Source of the DNA: a virus
Length of the DNA stretch: 21,791 nt
Direction: 5' to 3' (one strand)
Virus record (IMG/VR): IMGVR_UViG_3300038441_001316
Location: 1-21,791 of that record
This document shows, one piece after another, positions 7,400 to 13,110 of this stretch (positions within the stretch are counted from its first letter, which is position 1; each line of letters starts with the position of its first letter). A program made the translations under genes and the position numbers. A model generated the notes under the pieces. It was given only the letters and a program-made list of their open reading frames with translations, did not search any database and was not told where the DNA came from.

Positions 7400-7899
7400 C
7401 CGGCGAACCGCGCGACCGCATCGGCGCCGCTCGACTCGTGGCCAGCGGGTTCGACGGGTTCACCGCGCTCGACTGGCTCCGGAAGACCGACGCGAGCGTG
7501 ACAGGCGCCCTCGCGGCGTGGGATCAGGGCGAACTCGTCGAGGTGACCGTCGGCACGGCGTGGGACGTCGTCCGCCTGCCACGCGCACTCGGCTGGAAGA
7601 CCGTGCAGACCATGCGGCATGCAGGTACGCCCGTGGGGCCGGCCCAGCACACCCCCGACGGCGTCGAGGTGCTCGTGCCCGTCGGCTCGGCCGCCGAGTG
7701 GCACCTGCCCGACGCCGAGGTGCTCGCCGAGGGCGCCCTCGTCGCCGTGCCGCATCCCGCGACGGTCGCCCCGCGGACACAGCAAGGGCACTCGTGGATT
7801 GTCTCGCCGCAGGAAAACGGGCCGCTCACCGACGCCGATCTGCTGCACGAGGCGTACGCCGCGGCGCTCGCCGCCGCACACATGGACACCGCCCGGTGA
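7396..7899 (+). CDS. Hypothetical actinobacterial protein
   Basis: 167 aa; GTG at 7396 overlaps the preceding stop. The sequence is a soluble mixed alpha/beta protein. The middle has repeated strands (LVEVTVGTAWDVVRLP, VEVLVPVGSAAEWHLP), and the end, HSWIVSPQENGPLTDADLLHEAY, resembles a recurrent Streptomyces protein with the pattern W-x-V-P/S-P and GPLTD. No catalytic motif is recognised. Its overlap with both neighbours points to coordinated expression with the two downstream genes. Confidence 0.65.
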   Translation: MTGEPRDRIGAARLVASGFDGFTALDWLRKTDASVTGALAAWDQGELVEVTVGTAWDVVRLPRALGWKTVQTMRHAGTPVGPAQHTPDGVEVLVPVGSAAEWHLPDAEVLAEGALVAVPHPATVAPRTQQGHSWIVSPQENGPLTDADLLHEAYAAALAAAHMDTAR

Positions 7900-8231
7900 C
7901 CGCCGCCCCGCCTGCCGAGCAGCAGACCGACGACCCGATCCCGGCGCTGATCGAGGACGCGTTCGACGCCTCACGCGAGCAGCCCACGCCCGAGCGCCTC
8001 GTCGAGATCGACAAGCTGCTGCGGGAAGAGATCGACCGGCTGTCGGTGACCGCGGCCGCCATGGCAGAGAACCGCGAGGTGCGCTCGCGCGATTGGTACG
8101 CCCTCGTCAACGCGGTCGACAGAGCCGACGACGCCCGCGCGTTCCAGAACCGCAGCGGGCTCGCCGGGGCGCTGAACGTCGCCGAACTCGCCCGCACGGT
8201 GATCGAGCTGCGGAAGGTGACCGCACCGTGA
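7896..8231 (+). CDS. Small helical protein, possibly DUF6415-like
   Basis: 111 aa from a GTG overlapping the previous stop. The protein is almost entirely helical: RLVEIDKLLREEIDRL is followed by a second long helix around NVAELARTVIELRKV. That layout (paired helices around a basic/acidic stretch, ARxVxxL near the end) is reminiscent of the DUF6415 family of Streptomyces, but the match is from memory of its pattern and is tentative. No Cys, membrane segment or active-site motif is present. Confidence 0.6.
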   Translation: MTAAPPAEQQTDDPIPALIEDAFDASREQPTPERLVEIDKLLREEIDRLSVTAAAMAENREVRSRDWYALVNAVDRADDARAFQNRSGLAGALNVAELARTVIELRKVTAP

Positions 8232-8959
8232 ACTGCACCATCTGCGAGCAGCCGATCGAGGCCGGGCAGCCGGTCAAGCAGCTCGCGCGCCGCGACGACC
8301 TCGGCCGCAGGCTGCCACCGGCAGTCATGCACAAGAGCTGCCGACGACGCCCCTCGGCCGTGCCGTTCGTCGCGTCCTGGTCGAGCGAACTGATCGCCGA
8401 CCTTGTCGTCGTGCAGCGGCTGCTCGGCGGGATTGGCTACGTCGACGAGGTCGCCTCGGATCGCGACGATCGCGGGGTGCTGCGGCTGCGGCGCCTCGAC
8501 CGGCACGGCGTCGGCGAGCCGCGGCGCGGGCTCGTGCACCCCGGCCGGCAGTCCCTCGCTATGGCCGAGCTGCTGTGCCAGGTGTGCGGCGAGCCGAGCG
8601 ACGAGGACGACCGCGGCCGGCTGTGGCTGCTGGAAGACGCCCGGACCGATTGGGCAGGTTGGCCGAACGATCTCATGACGACTCACCCGCCGACGTGCCT
8701 GTCGTGCCTGCGCAAGGCGCGCGAGGAATGCCCGCACATGTGGCGAGGCAGCGTCGCCGTGCGGGTCGGCCGGTCCGAGCTGTGCGGGGTGTGGGGGCGC
8801 CGGTACACCGCGAGCCGGGTCGGGCCGATCCCGGTTGAGTCGGGCGTCGTGCCGTTCGAGTCGCCGCTGCTCGGCTGGACGGTCGCCGCGCAGTACGTCC
8901 GCGCGTTGAGCGACTGCAAGATCGTGAGCGTCGCCGAGGAACTCGCCGTTCACGCATGA
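8228..8959 (+). CDS. Cys-rich protein with several CxxC pairs, putative zinc-binding
   Basis: 243 aa, GTG overlapping the previous stop. The N-terminus carries one knuckle (NCTICEQPIEAGQ) with a later HKSC. A second unit begins near residue 115 (LLCQVCGEPSDEDDRGRLWLL), followed by PPTCLSCLRKAREECPH. The second part resembles a common Streptomyces protein built around CQVCG-x-P, DWAGWP and PPTCLSC, so this gene looks like a fusion of a short N-terminal finger with that family. The cysteine pairs would suit structural zinc. It is the last gene of the accessory operon and is followed by a strong inverted repeat. Biochemical role unknown. Confidence 0.68.
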   Translation: MNCTICEQPIEAGQPVKQLARRDDLGRRLPPAVMHKSCRRRPSAVPFVASWSSELIADLVVVQRLLGGIGYVDEVASDRDDRGVLRLRRLDRHGVGEPRRGLVHPGRQSLAMAELLCQVCGEPSDEDDRGRLWLLEDARTDWAGWPNDLMTTHPPTCLSCLRKAREECPHMWRGSVAVRVGRSELCGVWGRRYTASRVGPIPVESGVVPFESPLLGWTVAAQYVRALSDCKIVSVAEELAVHA

Positions 8960-9096
8960 GCCGGGTCGTCCGGCGGTTGACGCTTCCCCCGTGCGTCCCG
9001 CCGGGCGACCCTCCCGATCACCCGAATGCGGGTTCGAATATGCTCAGTGTTTGGCATATGCACCCATCGGGGGATCACCCCCACGCCCCGGTTACC

Positions 9097-9110
9097 GGCG
9101 GTTAACCGCC
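9097..9110. promoter_or_regulatory. 14-bp perfect palindrome, operator-like
   Basis: GGCGGTTAACCGCC is exactly self-complementary. It is AT-centred in otherwise GC-rich intergenic DNA, as expected for a protein-binding site; the binding protein is unknown. Confidence 0.4.
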
Positions 9111-9183
9111 CCGAGGCGGGTGCGACAGGTCGACCTCACGCGCGAGGCTTCCGTTCCGTCCAGAGCACGGAGTCGCACCCCGA

Positions 9184-9220
9184 CCGCCCCGGCTGCCCCG
9201 TAGAGTGGCGGCCGGGGCGG
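9184..9220 (+). terminator. Hairpin ending the accessory operon
   Basis: CCGCCCCGGC (9184-9193) is the exact reverse complement of GCCGGGGCGG (9211-9220), separated by 17 bases. There is no U tract. It lies about 225 bases after the last accessory gene and before the att site. Confidence 0.5.
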
Positions 9221-9341
9221 GCTCATGCCGGGGCGGGATCGCGTCAAAGTTCCAAGAATCTCAGACCAAGCGCCTGCGCTTAGTCTGGTCTGACGCGACC
9301 TGCAAAAACGCAGGTGAGCACATCGCTTATCCCCCGCACAC

Positions 9342-9383
9342 CTTCTAAGCGCTTGGCCGCAGGTTCGAGTCCTGCCGGGGGCG
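9342..9383 (+). other. attP core: 3' half of a tRNA-Arg(TCT)-like gene
   Basis: The segment has an anticodon loop CTTCTAA (9342-9348, anticodon TCT), a T arm GCAGG-TTCGAGT-CCTGC (9359-9375), the acceptor 3' strand CGGGGGC (9376-9382) and discriminator G. No D arm or 5' acceptor strand is found upstream at the right distance, so it is not a complete tRNA. Phages that integrate into tRNA genes carry exactly such a 3' half to restore the gene. It lies 110-150 bases upstream of the tyrosine integrase, the usual arrangement for attP. The amino-acid identity is inferred only from the loop. Confidence 0.75.
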
Positions 9384-9395
9384 CAAACACCCTCT

Positions 9396-9424
9396 GACCA
9401 GCGAAAACGCTGGTCTTCTTCTTT
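9396..9424 (+). terminator. Intrinsic terminator after the tRNA half
   Basis: GACCAGCG-AAAA-CGCTGGTC is a perfect 8-bp stem with a tetraloop, followed by TTCTTCTTT. After integration it would end transcription of the restored tRNA gene and shield int. Confidence 0.85.
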
Positions 9425-9466
9425 GTCCCCGCCTATGCACATCGCTATCAGGCCAAGCGCCTTGAC

Positions 9467-9484
9467 TGTCCACGATCGTGGGCA
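9467..9484 (+). promoter_or_regulatory. Operator O1 upstream of int
   Basis: TGTCCACGATCGTGGGCA, identical to the sites at 11474-11491 (inverted) and 11520-11537. It overlaps a TTGACT box (9462-9467) and lies 12 bases before the int start, so a bound repressor would silence int. A second possible promoter is TTGTCC (9423) with TATCAG (9446), 17 bases apart. Confidence 0.75.
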
Positions 9485-9496
9485 TCATGGTGGAGC

Positions 9497-10471
9497 ATGG
9501 CAGATGAGCGGTACAACATCGCGCCCATGGCTGCGTCATGGCTGCGCTCCCTCAAGTCCGAGAACAAGAGCGACAACACGCTACGTATCTACGGAAACGC
9601 GGTCCGACAGTTCGGCCGGTTCCTGCTAGACCAGGACGACGGGTATCGGCCGGTTGCCGACGAGGAAGGCACCCCCGGCCGGCCCGCCCCGACCGACCTC
9701 GACGAGGTGCACCGCGAGCACGTGCAGGCGTACATCGCGCACACGATCAAGCGAACGTCCCCGGCGAACGCACATCAACACTTCCGGGCGCTGCGTACCT
9801 TCTTCCGCTGGTTGGAGGACGAGGAAGAGATCGACCGCACCCCCATGCGGACCATGAAAGCGCCGACGGTCCCCGAGAAAGAGGTGCCCGTCATTCCCGA
9901 CGACGCCCTCGTGCGGTTGCTGAAGACGTGCAAGGGGCGGACGTACGCCGACCGCCGCGACACCGCGATCATTCTGCTGTTCATCGACACGGGCCTGCGT
10001 CTCAGCGAACTGACCGACCGTAGGGTCGACGACCTCGACCTCGACCTGAAGGTGCTGCGGGTCATCGGCAAGGCAGGGATTCCGCGCAGCGTGCCGTTCG
10101 GAGCGAAGTGCGCGACTGCTCTCGACCGGTATCTGCGGGCTGCCGCGAAGCACAAGGGGAAGGCACTCGACGAGGGCATGTGGCTGTGGTGGGGCGACCG
10201 CGGGCAGAAGGGGCACCGGCTGACGATCTGGGGCGTGGGAACGATGATCGAGCGCCGTTGCCAAGAGGCCGAGATCGCTCACGTCCATCCGCATCAGTTC
10301 CGGCACACCTTCGCGCATCAGTGGCGGCTCGACGACGGGAACGAGGACGACCTGATGCGCATCACGGGTTGGCGGTCGCGGCAGATGCTGTCCCGGTACG
10401 GCGCGTCGGCCGGCGCCGAGCGCGCCCGGAAGGCTCACGCGCGCATCAGTCCAGCCGACCGGCTCGGGTAG
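9497..10471 (+). CDS. int: Tyrosine site-specific recombinase (integrase)
   Basis: 324 aa; ATG with GGTGGAG upstream. Residues about 8-110 form the SAM-like core-binding domain (NTLRIYGNAVRQFGRFLL, HQHFRALRTFFRWL). From about 130 the catalytic domain shows the full set: R168 in DTGLRLSEL, K192 in VIGKAGIPRSVP, H266 and R269 in HPHQFRHTF, W292 in GWRS (in the usual second His position, as in several actinobacterial members) and the nucleophile Y301 in LSRYG. There is no long N-terminal arm-binding domain, so it is of the compact XerC/D-like type. It would integrate the phage at the tRNA gene represented by the attP core upstream. Expression is probably controlled by the operator overlapping its promoter region. 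Confidence 0.95.
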   Translation: MADERYNIAPMAASWLRSLKSENKSDNTLRIYGNAVRQFGRFLLDQDDGYRPVADEEGTPGRPAPTDLDEVHREHVQAYIAHTIKRTSPANAHQHFRALRTFFRWLEDEEEIDRTPMRTMKAPTVPEKEVPVIPDDALVRLLKTCKGRTYADRRDTAIILLFIDTGLRLSELTDRRVDDLDLDLKVLRVIGKAGIPRSVPFGAKCATALDRYLRAAAKHKGKALDEGMWLWWGDRGQKGHRLTIWGVGTMIERRCQEAEIAHVHPHQFRHTFAHQWRLDDGNEDDLMRITGWRSRQMLSRYGASAGAERARKAHARISPADRLG

Positions 10472-10485
10472 GTGGACAGAACTGC

Positions 10486-10525
10486 GCCCCGGTGCCCGGC
10501 TCGTCGGCGAGCCGGATGCCGGGGC
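10486..10525 (+). terminator. Nested hairpin after int
   Basis: GCCCCGG (10486-10492) pairs with CCGGGGC (10519-10525), enclosing CCGGCTCG-TCGG-CGAGCCGG (10496-10515). It lies 15 bases after the int stop, between int and the convergent small gene. It lacks a U tract. Confidence 0.7.
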
Positions 10526-10551
10526 ATTGCAGTGCGGTGGGTGGGGGGTTC

Positions 10552-10734
10552 CTAGTCTCGCCGCACTTCGAGATTGCCGACGAGCTGCGGGATACGAAGG
10601 CACAGAAGCGCGAGCGCCGCAGCCTCGTCGATCTGCTGGGGATCATGAGCAAGCCTGACGTACTTCCCAAAGTCGCGGTACACCATCGGCGTACCGTGAT
10701 CGAGTTCGGCCTGCTCGACTCGCACATCTGTCAA
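10552..10734 (-). CDS. Small leftward protein between int and repressor, unknown
   Basis: 60 aa. The start is taken as the TTG at 10734-10732 because AGGGGG lies 6 bases upstream on the minus strand; an ATG farther upstream (10776) has no comparable site. The sequence (LTDVRVEQAELDHGTPMVYR, then an Ala/Leu-rich helix DEAAALALLCLRIPQLVGNL) is soluble and has no known domain. The start lies inside the 12-base palindrome GTCAACGTTGAC (10730-10741). Its orientation with the repressor, opposite to int and the early genes, suggests expression in the lysogen. The coding call is moderate. Confidence 0.5.
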   Translation of the reverse strand: MTDVRVEQAELDHGTPMVYRDFGKYVRLAHDPQQIDEAAALALLCLRIPQLVGNLEVRRD

Positions 10735-10740
10735 CGTTGA

Positions 10741-10932
10741 CCCCCTGTTCCCGCCGTTCGAATGTGCGCAGCACAAATCGAACCGGCGTTCGACACGCGC
10801 GAGGCTCGATCACTCTACGACGAGCGAGGCTGTAAACACAGGGCGTATCAGCAGCAACAGCGGGTCATCTCGTGACCCTGATCAGCAAGGTTAAACGGGG
10901 CCTCACGGAAGATCACCCGTTCGAGTGACCGC
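10741..10932. other. Intergenic region with hairpins between the two leftward genes
   Basis: No gene is seen. CGCCGTTCGA (10752-10761) is nearly repeated in reverse as TCGAACCGGCG (10778-10788) with one bulge, upstream of the small leftward gene and operator-like. GGGTCA-TCTCG-TGACCC (10862-10878) is a small hairpin on the 3' side of the repressor gene and may help terminate it. Confidence 0.45.
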
Positions 10933-11307
10933 TTACTGCTCGGCGTCCCACCGGTCTGCTACGGCCTGCGCCTTATCGGTGGGTTCGCCCTCGGATCCGA
11001 CGAGCCGGATCATCTGCGCCGGCGCACCCTTGGTCAGCTCGGCGGCGGTATACCCGATCACCTGCAGGTGTGCAGCGGCCGCGACGATCTCGCGGTCGAG
11101 ACCGAGACCGATAGCGATCGCGCCGACGAGCTGCGGCGTGACGTCGTACCCTTGGTCACCGATGATCTTGGCGACGAGGCTCTTACTGGGCGACCATTCG
11201 GTGTCCGGGTCCACAGCGACAGCGGAGAACTCACGCGTCGACATACGTCGCCCCCGACCGACGTGCGCCTTCACGAGTTCCGTGAGCGCGTCTCGCTGCT
11301 GTGGCAT
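10933..11307 (-). CDS. Repressor-like HTH protein (candidate immunity repressor)
   Basis: 124 aa on the minus strand. Residues about 22-85 form an XRE-like DNA-binding domain: STREFSAVAVDPDTEWSPSKSLVAKIIGDQ, then VTPQLVGAIAIGLGLDREIVAAAAHLQVIGY, a pattern seen in small actinophage repressors. The C-terminus (KGAPAQMIRLVGSEGEP) is short, with no peptidase domain, so no RecA-dependent self-cleavage is expected. The ATG at 11307 has GAGAGG about 7 bases upstream; an alternative ATG at 11244 has CGGGGG before it and would give 103 aa. It is transcribed away from the rightward HTH gene, and the shared 248-base gap holds repeated operators: a C1/Cro-type switch. Whether this protein or its rival maintains lysogeny is inferred from orientation. 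Confidence 0.72.
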   Translation of the reverse strand: MPQQRDALTELVKAHVGRGRRMSTREFSAVAVDPDTEWSPSKSLVAKIIGDQGYDVTPQLVGAIAIGLGLDREIVAAAAHLQVIGYTAAELTKGAPAQMIRLVGSEGEPTDKAQAVADRWDAEQ

Positions 11308-11330
11308 CCCTCCGCCTCTCTAGGCTCATC

Positions 11331-11358
11331 TGTCCACGCCCAAACTCGGGCGTATGCA
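11331..11358 (+). promoter_or_regulatory. Operator-like half-site with inverted repeat in repressor leader
   Basis: TGTCCACG (11331-11338) matches the operator half-site. It merges with ACGCCC-AAACTC-GGGCGT, so the other half is displaced, as in the palindrome at 11787-11812. It lies in the 5' leader of the leftward repressor gene. Confidence 0.4.
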
Positions 11359-11404
11359 CGAAATTGCAGTTCAGGGCGTACAACCTTTTTTGCCTGCGAG
11401 ACAT

Positions 11405-11422
11405 TGTCCACGATCAGGGGCA
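11405..11422 (+). promoter_or_regulatory. Operator O2 (degenerate)
   Basis: TGTCCACGATCAGGGGCA keeps the left half of the 18-bp operator exactly and differs at two positions in the right half, so weaker binding is expected. Confidence 0.6.
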
Positions 11423-11473
11423 GTCGTGGGGCACCGGGGGCAGGGTCGGCCGATTCTTAACCTCCCCATAAGC

Positions 11474-11491
11474 TGCCCACGATCGTGGACA
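11474..11491 (-). promoter_or_regulatory. Operator O3 (exact, inverted)
   Basis: TGCCCACGATCGTGGACA is the exact reverse complement of O1 and O4. Its last six bases supply the candidate -35 box of the rightward promoter. Confidence 0.8.
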
Positions 11492-11519
11492 CCGCTCTAG
11501 CGATGTGCTCTACTGGAGC

Positions 11520-11537
11520 TGTCCACGATCGTGGGCA
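11520..11537 (+). promoter_or_regulatory. Operator O4 (exact)
   Basis: TGTCCACGATCGTGGGCA, identical to O1. It lies between the candidate -10 box and the ribosome binding site of the rightward HTH gene. Confidence 0.8.
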
Positions 11538-11555
11538 GCAAACGGAGGCGCATTC

Positions 11556-11933
11556 ATGGACCCTGCCCGGCTCTATCTGACCAGCGGTGACATGCTGCGC
11601 GGACTGATGACCTGGGCGCCGGGTGGCGGATCGTTCGACATCCGGAAGCTAGCCGGAGCCGTGGGCGTCTCGAAGAGCAAGATCGGCGCACTGCTGTCGG
11701 GTGAGCGACCTTCGGTCACGGAGGACGTTGCCGACCGCATATGCGAGGTGCTCGACGTACGACGAGACGCTCTTTTTTACGACCGACTGCCCACGCCCAT
11801 GGGCGTGGGCAGCGATCCTCAGGGAGGGACACACCGTGAACACGAGCGAGCGGTCACTGCAGATGAGGTTCGCGGCTCATGTGAGCTGGGCGAACACGAC
11901 CGACCGGTCGAGCCGTACCGCCGCAGCGCGTAA
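11556..11933 (+). CDS. Cro-like HTH protein opening the early operon
   Basis: 125 aa from the ATG at 11556 (GGAGG 7 bases upstream). Residues about 25-75 form a helix-turn-helix: FDIRKLAGAVGVSKSKIGAL, LSGERPSVTEDVADRIC, then the EVLDVRRDALFYDR ending seen in small Streptomyces XRE proteins. The last ~32 residues overlap the next gene by 98 bases in another frame, and over that stretch third-position G/C bias favours the downstream gene. The C-terminal tail is therefore probably a by-product of overlap and not a conserved domain. A 26-bp palindrome related to the operators lies inside the gene. It is likely to oppose the leftward repressor at the shared operators. Confidence 0.75.
   Translation: MDPARLYLTSGDMLRGLMTWAPGGGSFDIRKLAGAVGVSKSKIGALLSGERPSVTEDVADRICEVLDVRRDALFYDRLPTPMGVGSDPQGGTHREHERAVTADEVRGSCELGEHDRPVEPYRRSA
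11787..11812. promoter_or_regulatory. 26-bp palindrome with widened operator half-sites
   Basis: A perfect 13+13 palindrome centred on CCCATGGG contains TGCCCACG and CGTGGGCA, the two operator half-sites. Here they are separated by 8 bases, not the 2 seen in O1, O3 and O4. It lies inside the HTH gene, 24 bases before the next start codon. It may be an operator, an attenuating hairpin, or both. Confidence 0.6.
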
Positions 11934-12162
11934 GGCGTCGCATCACACGCGGTTCGTCGACATGGCGCGCGAGCAGCACCCCGACGCGACCGAGCAGCAG
12001 ATCGAGCAGATCGCCGAGTCGCTGCGCAAGGCGCACTACACCGCGCTCGCCCTCAAGTCGGCCGCCGCCCGCCGCGCAAAGCGCGAGATCGCCGAGGCGG
12101 CGAGGAAGCGCGAGGCGCAGCGGCAGATCGAGCAGTACCGCCCCGGCTCGGCCGCCGCCTGA
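11836..12162 (+). CDS. Small basic helical protein common in actinomycete mobile DNA
   Basis: 108 aa from the GTG at 11836, with a strong GGGAGGG 7 bases upstream. The longer frame lacks such a site and would overlap the HTH gene further. The N-terminus RFAAHVSWANTTDRSSRTAAARKA and the middle of the sequence, followed by a long Ala/Arg/Lys-rich helix (LALKSAAARRAKREIAEAARKRE), resemble a widespread small Streptomyces protein (pattern A-x-S/R-WA then ARKA). Its function is not known; the basic C-terminal helix could bind nucleic acid. It lies after the Cro-like gene at the head of the early operon. Confidence 0.72.
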   Translation: MNTSERSLQMRFAAHVSWANTTDRSSRTAAARKASHHTRFVDMAREQHPDATEQQIEQIAESLRKAHYTALALKSAAARRAKREIAEAARKREAQRQIEQYRPGSAAA

Positions 12163-12259
12163 TCTTCCCCCGGACGCGAGTCGGGGCCGCCCCGGACCGG
12201 CATCCGGACGACCCCTGTCGGCTCGCTCCCCACTCAACACAGAAAGCGAGGCACGTGCC
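12163..12259 (+). other. 97-base leader before the main early operon
   Basis: Short GC-rich hairpins (CCCCG-GACGCGAGT-CGGGG, CCGG-ACCGGCAT-CCGG) are followed by a purine-rich stretch, AGAAAGCGAGG, that serves the TTG start at 12260. It could act as a weak attenuator; no clear promoter is seen. Confidence 0.35.
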
Positions 12260-12610
12260 TTGAGCGCACAGCCTATCCCCCTGCACCTCGTGAAGGCGCC
12301 GGCGCCCGACCCGCAGTTCGCGGTCGAGGCGGCGATCGACTACCTCGCGCTGCCGACCGCGCGGCCGCCGCTCACCCGCGAGGACGGCGTGCACGTCGTC
12401 GTCGCCGACAGCGAGCAGTTCGCCGCGTGGGTGTTCGCCCTCGGCGGCGACGTGCACCGCGCGCCCTCCCTCGACGGGGCGTCGCTGTGGACGCTGCGCA
12501 CCGAGACGCCGCAGCGCGCCGACGGCTCGACCGTCCGGATCCTCGTGCACGTCGCGCTCGTGCACGACGAGTTCGTGCCCGTCGAGTTCCGCGGGCCGGT
12601 GTCGGCATGA
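12260..12610 (+). CDS. Hypothetical early protein, paralogue-like to its neighbour
   Basis: 116 aa from a TTG, the only start near the GCGAGG ribosome site (12246-12251). The core (VHVVVADSEQFAAWVFALGGDVHRA, then TVRILVHVALVHDEFVP) has a beta-strand, an amphipathic helix with a W-x2-ALG element, then paired strands. The same layout occurs in the next protein (VTFVVHPQSLADWRQWTHALGV, then VRARLVGVGVPAMYG), suggesting a shared fold or old duplication. No catalytic motif is visible. The stop overlaps the next start (ATGA). Confidence 0.68.
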   Translation: MSAQPIPLHLVKAPAPDPQFAVEAAIDYLALPTARPPLTREDGVHVVVADSEQFAAWVFALGGDVHRAPSLDGASLWTLRTETPQRADGSTVRILVHVALVHDEFVPVEFRGPVSA

Positions 12611-13110
12611 CGAACTCACGCATCGAGCGGGCCGCCCGCATCATCGCCGGCGCGATCGTCCACGACACCTCGGCCGACCCCGCCCTCGCCGCCGCGCAGG
12701 CGCTCGACGACCTCGGGCTGCTCGCCCCGTCCGCCGGCTCGTTCGCGGCGCCCGGCAGGAACCGGCCCGAGCCGAGCCCGGCCGCACTCGCCGCCCTCGC
12801 CGAGTGCCGCAAGGCGAAGGATGCCGCCTACTCGGCGAGCGTCGAAACCGCGGGCATGCCGGGCGCCCCGTCCGTGACCGCGCTGCGCGGCGAGGTGACG
12901 TTCGTCGTTCACCCGCAGTCGCTCGCCGACTGGCGGCAGTGGACGCACGCGCTCGGCGTCGCCGACGCCCGCGGCAGCTCGACCGGCGGATCGATGGTCG
13001 TCCGCTGCACGTACGGCGGTGTCCGTGCCCGCCTCGTCGGGGTCGGCGTGCCCGCCATGTACGGCGACATGCACGCCCGCACCGGCCGCCGGACGGCGGT
13101 CCGTCCGTGA
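12607..13110 (+). CDS. Hypothetical early protein with N-terminal helices
   Basis: 167 aa, ATG overlapping the previous stop. Residues about 1-45 (RIERAARIIAGAIVHDTSADPALAAAQALDDLGLL) look like a short helical domain of a kind repeated in actinomycete phage proteins. A Pro/Ala linker follows, then the alpha/beta unit shared with the preceding gene. No Cys cluster or membrane segment is present. The stop overlaps the GTG of a tiny membrane ORF. Function unknown. Confidence 0.7.
   Translation: MTNSRIERAARIIAGAIVHDTSADPALAAAQALDDLGLLAPSAGSFAAPGRNRPEPSPAALAALAECRKAKDAAYSASVETAGMPGAPSVTALRGEVTFVVHPQSLADWRQWTHALGVADARGSSTGGSMVVRCTYGGVRARLVGVGVPAMYGDMHARTGRRTAVRP

Larger units (their letters stand above)
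9266..9462. repeat. Three CCAAGCGC repeats around attP
   Basis: CCAAGCGCCT occurs directly at 9266-9275 and 9453-9462. Its core appears inverted as GCGCTTGG at 9349-9356, inside the tRNA-derived segment just after the anticodon loop. They flank the presumed crossover and are candidate integrase-binding sites. Confidence 0.45.
8960..9496. other. Non-coding att/regulatory region between accessory operon and int
   Basis: No convincing gene is present in these 537 bases; the open frames here have no domain content. The region holds an AT-rich pocket with ATATGC (9038-9043) inverted as GCATAT (9054-9059), a 14-bp perfect palindrome (9097-9110), a strong inverted repeat (9184-9220), short hairpins (for example ACCTGC-AAAAAC-GCAGGT at about 9298-9315), a tRNA 3' half, a terminator and an operator, listed separately. 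Confidence 0.75.
11308..11555. promoter_or_regulatory. Divergent control region of the lysis-lysogeny switch
   Basis: This gap between opposite-facing HTH genes contains two exact 18-bp operators, one degenerate copy and one half-site. A candidate rightward promoter is TGGACA (11486-11491), 17 bases, TCTACT (11509-11514). Its -35 box is the end of operator O3, and operator O4 covers the expected transcript start. A leftward promoter must also lie here, but its boxes are not clear. GGAGG at 11544-11548 serves the ATG at 11556. Confidence 0.75.

Noticed and set aside
9312-9384. Complete tRNA gene
   Set aside because: A 5' acceptor strand can be forced from CCCCCG near 9331, but there is no room for a D arm; only the 3' half is present.
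9092-9442. Minus-strand ORF containing APGRTRTC
   Set aside because: This peptide string is a known by-product of reading antisense through the T arm of a tRNA gene.
9345-9539. Minus-strand 64-codon ORF across the int start
   Set aside because: It overlaps the tRNA half, terminator, operator and int start and has no RBS or domain.
10471-10478. GGTGGACA as another operator half-site
   Set aside because: A single imperfect half without a partner, at the end of int; expected by chance.
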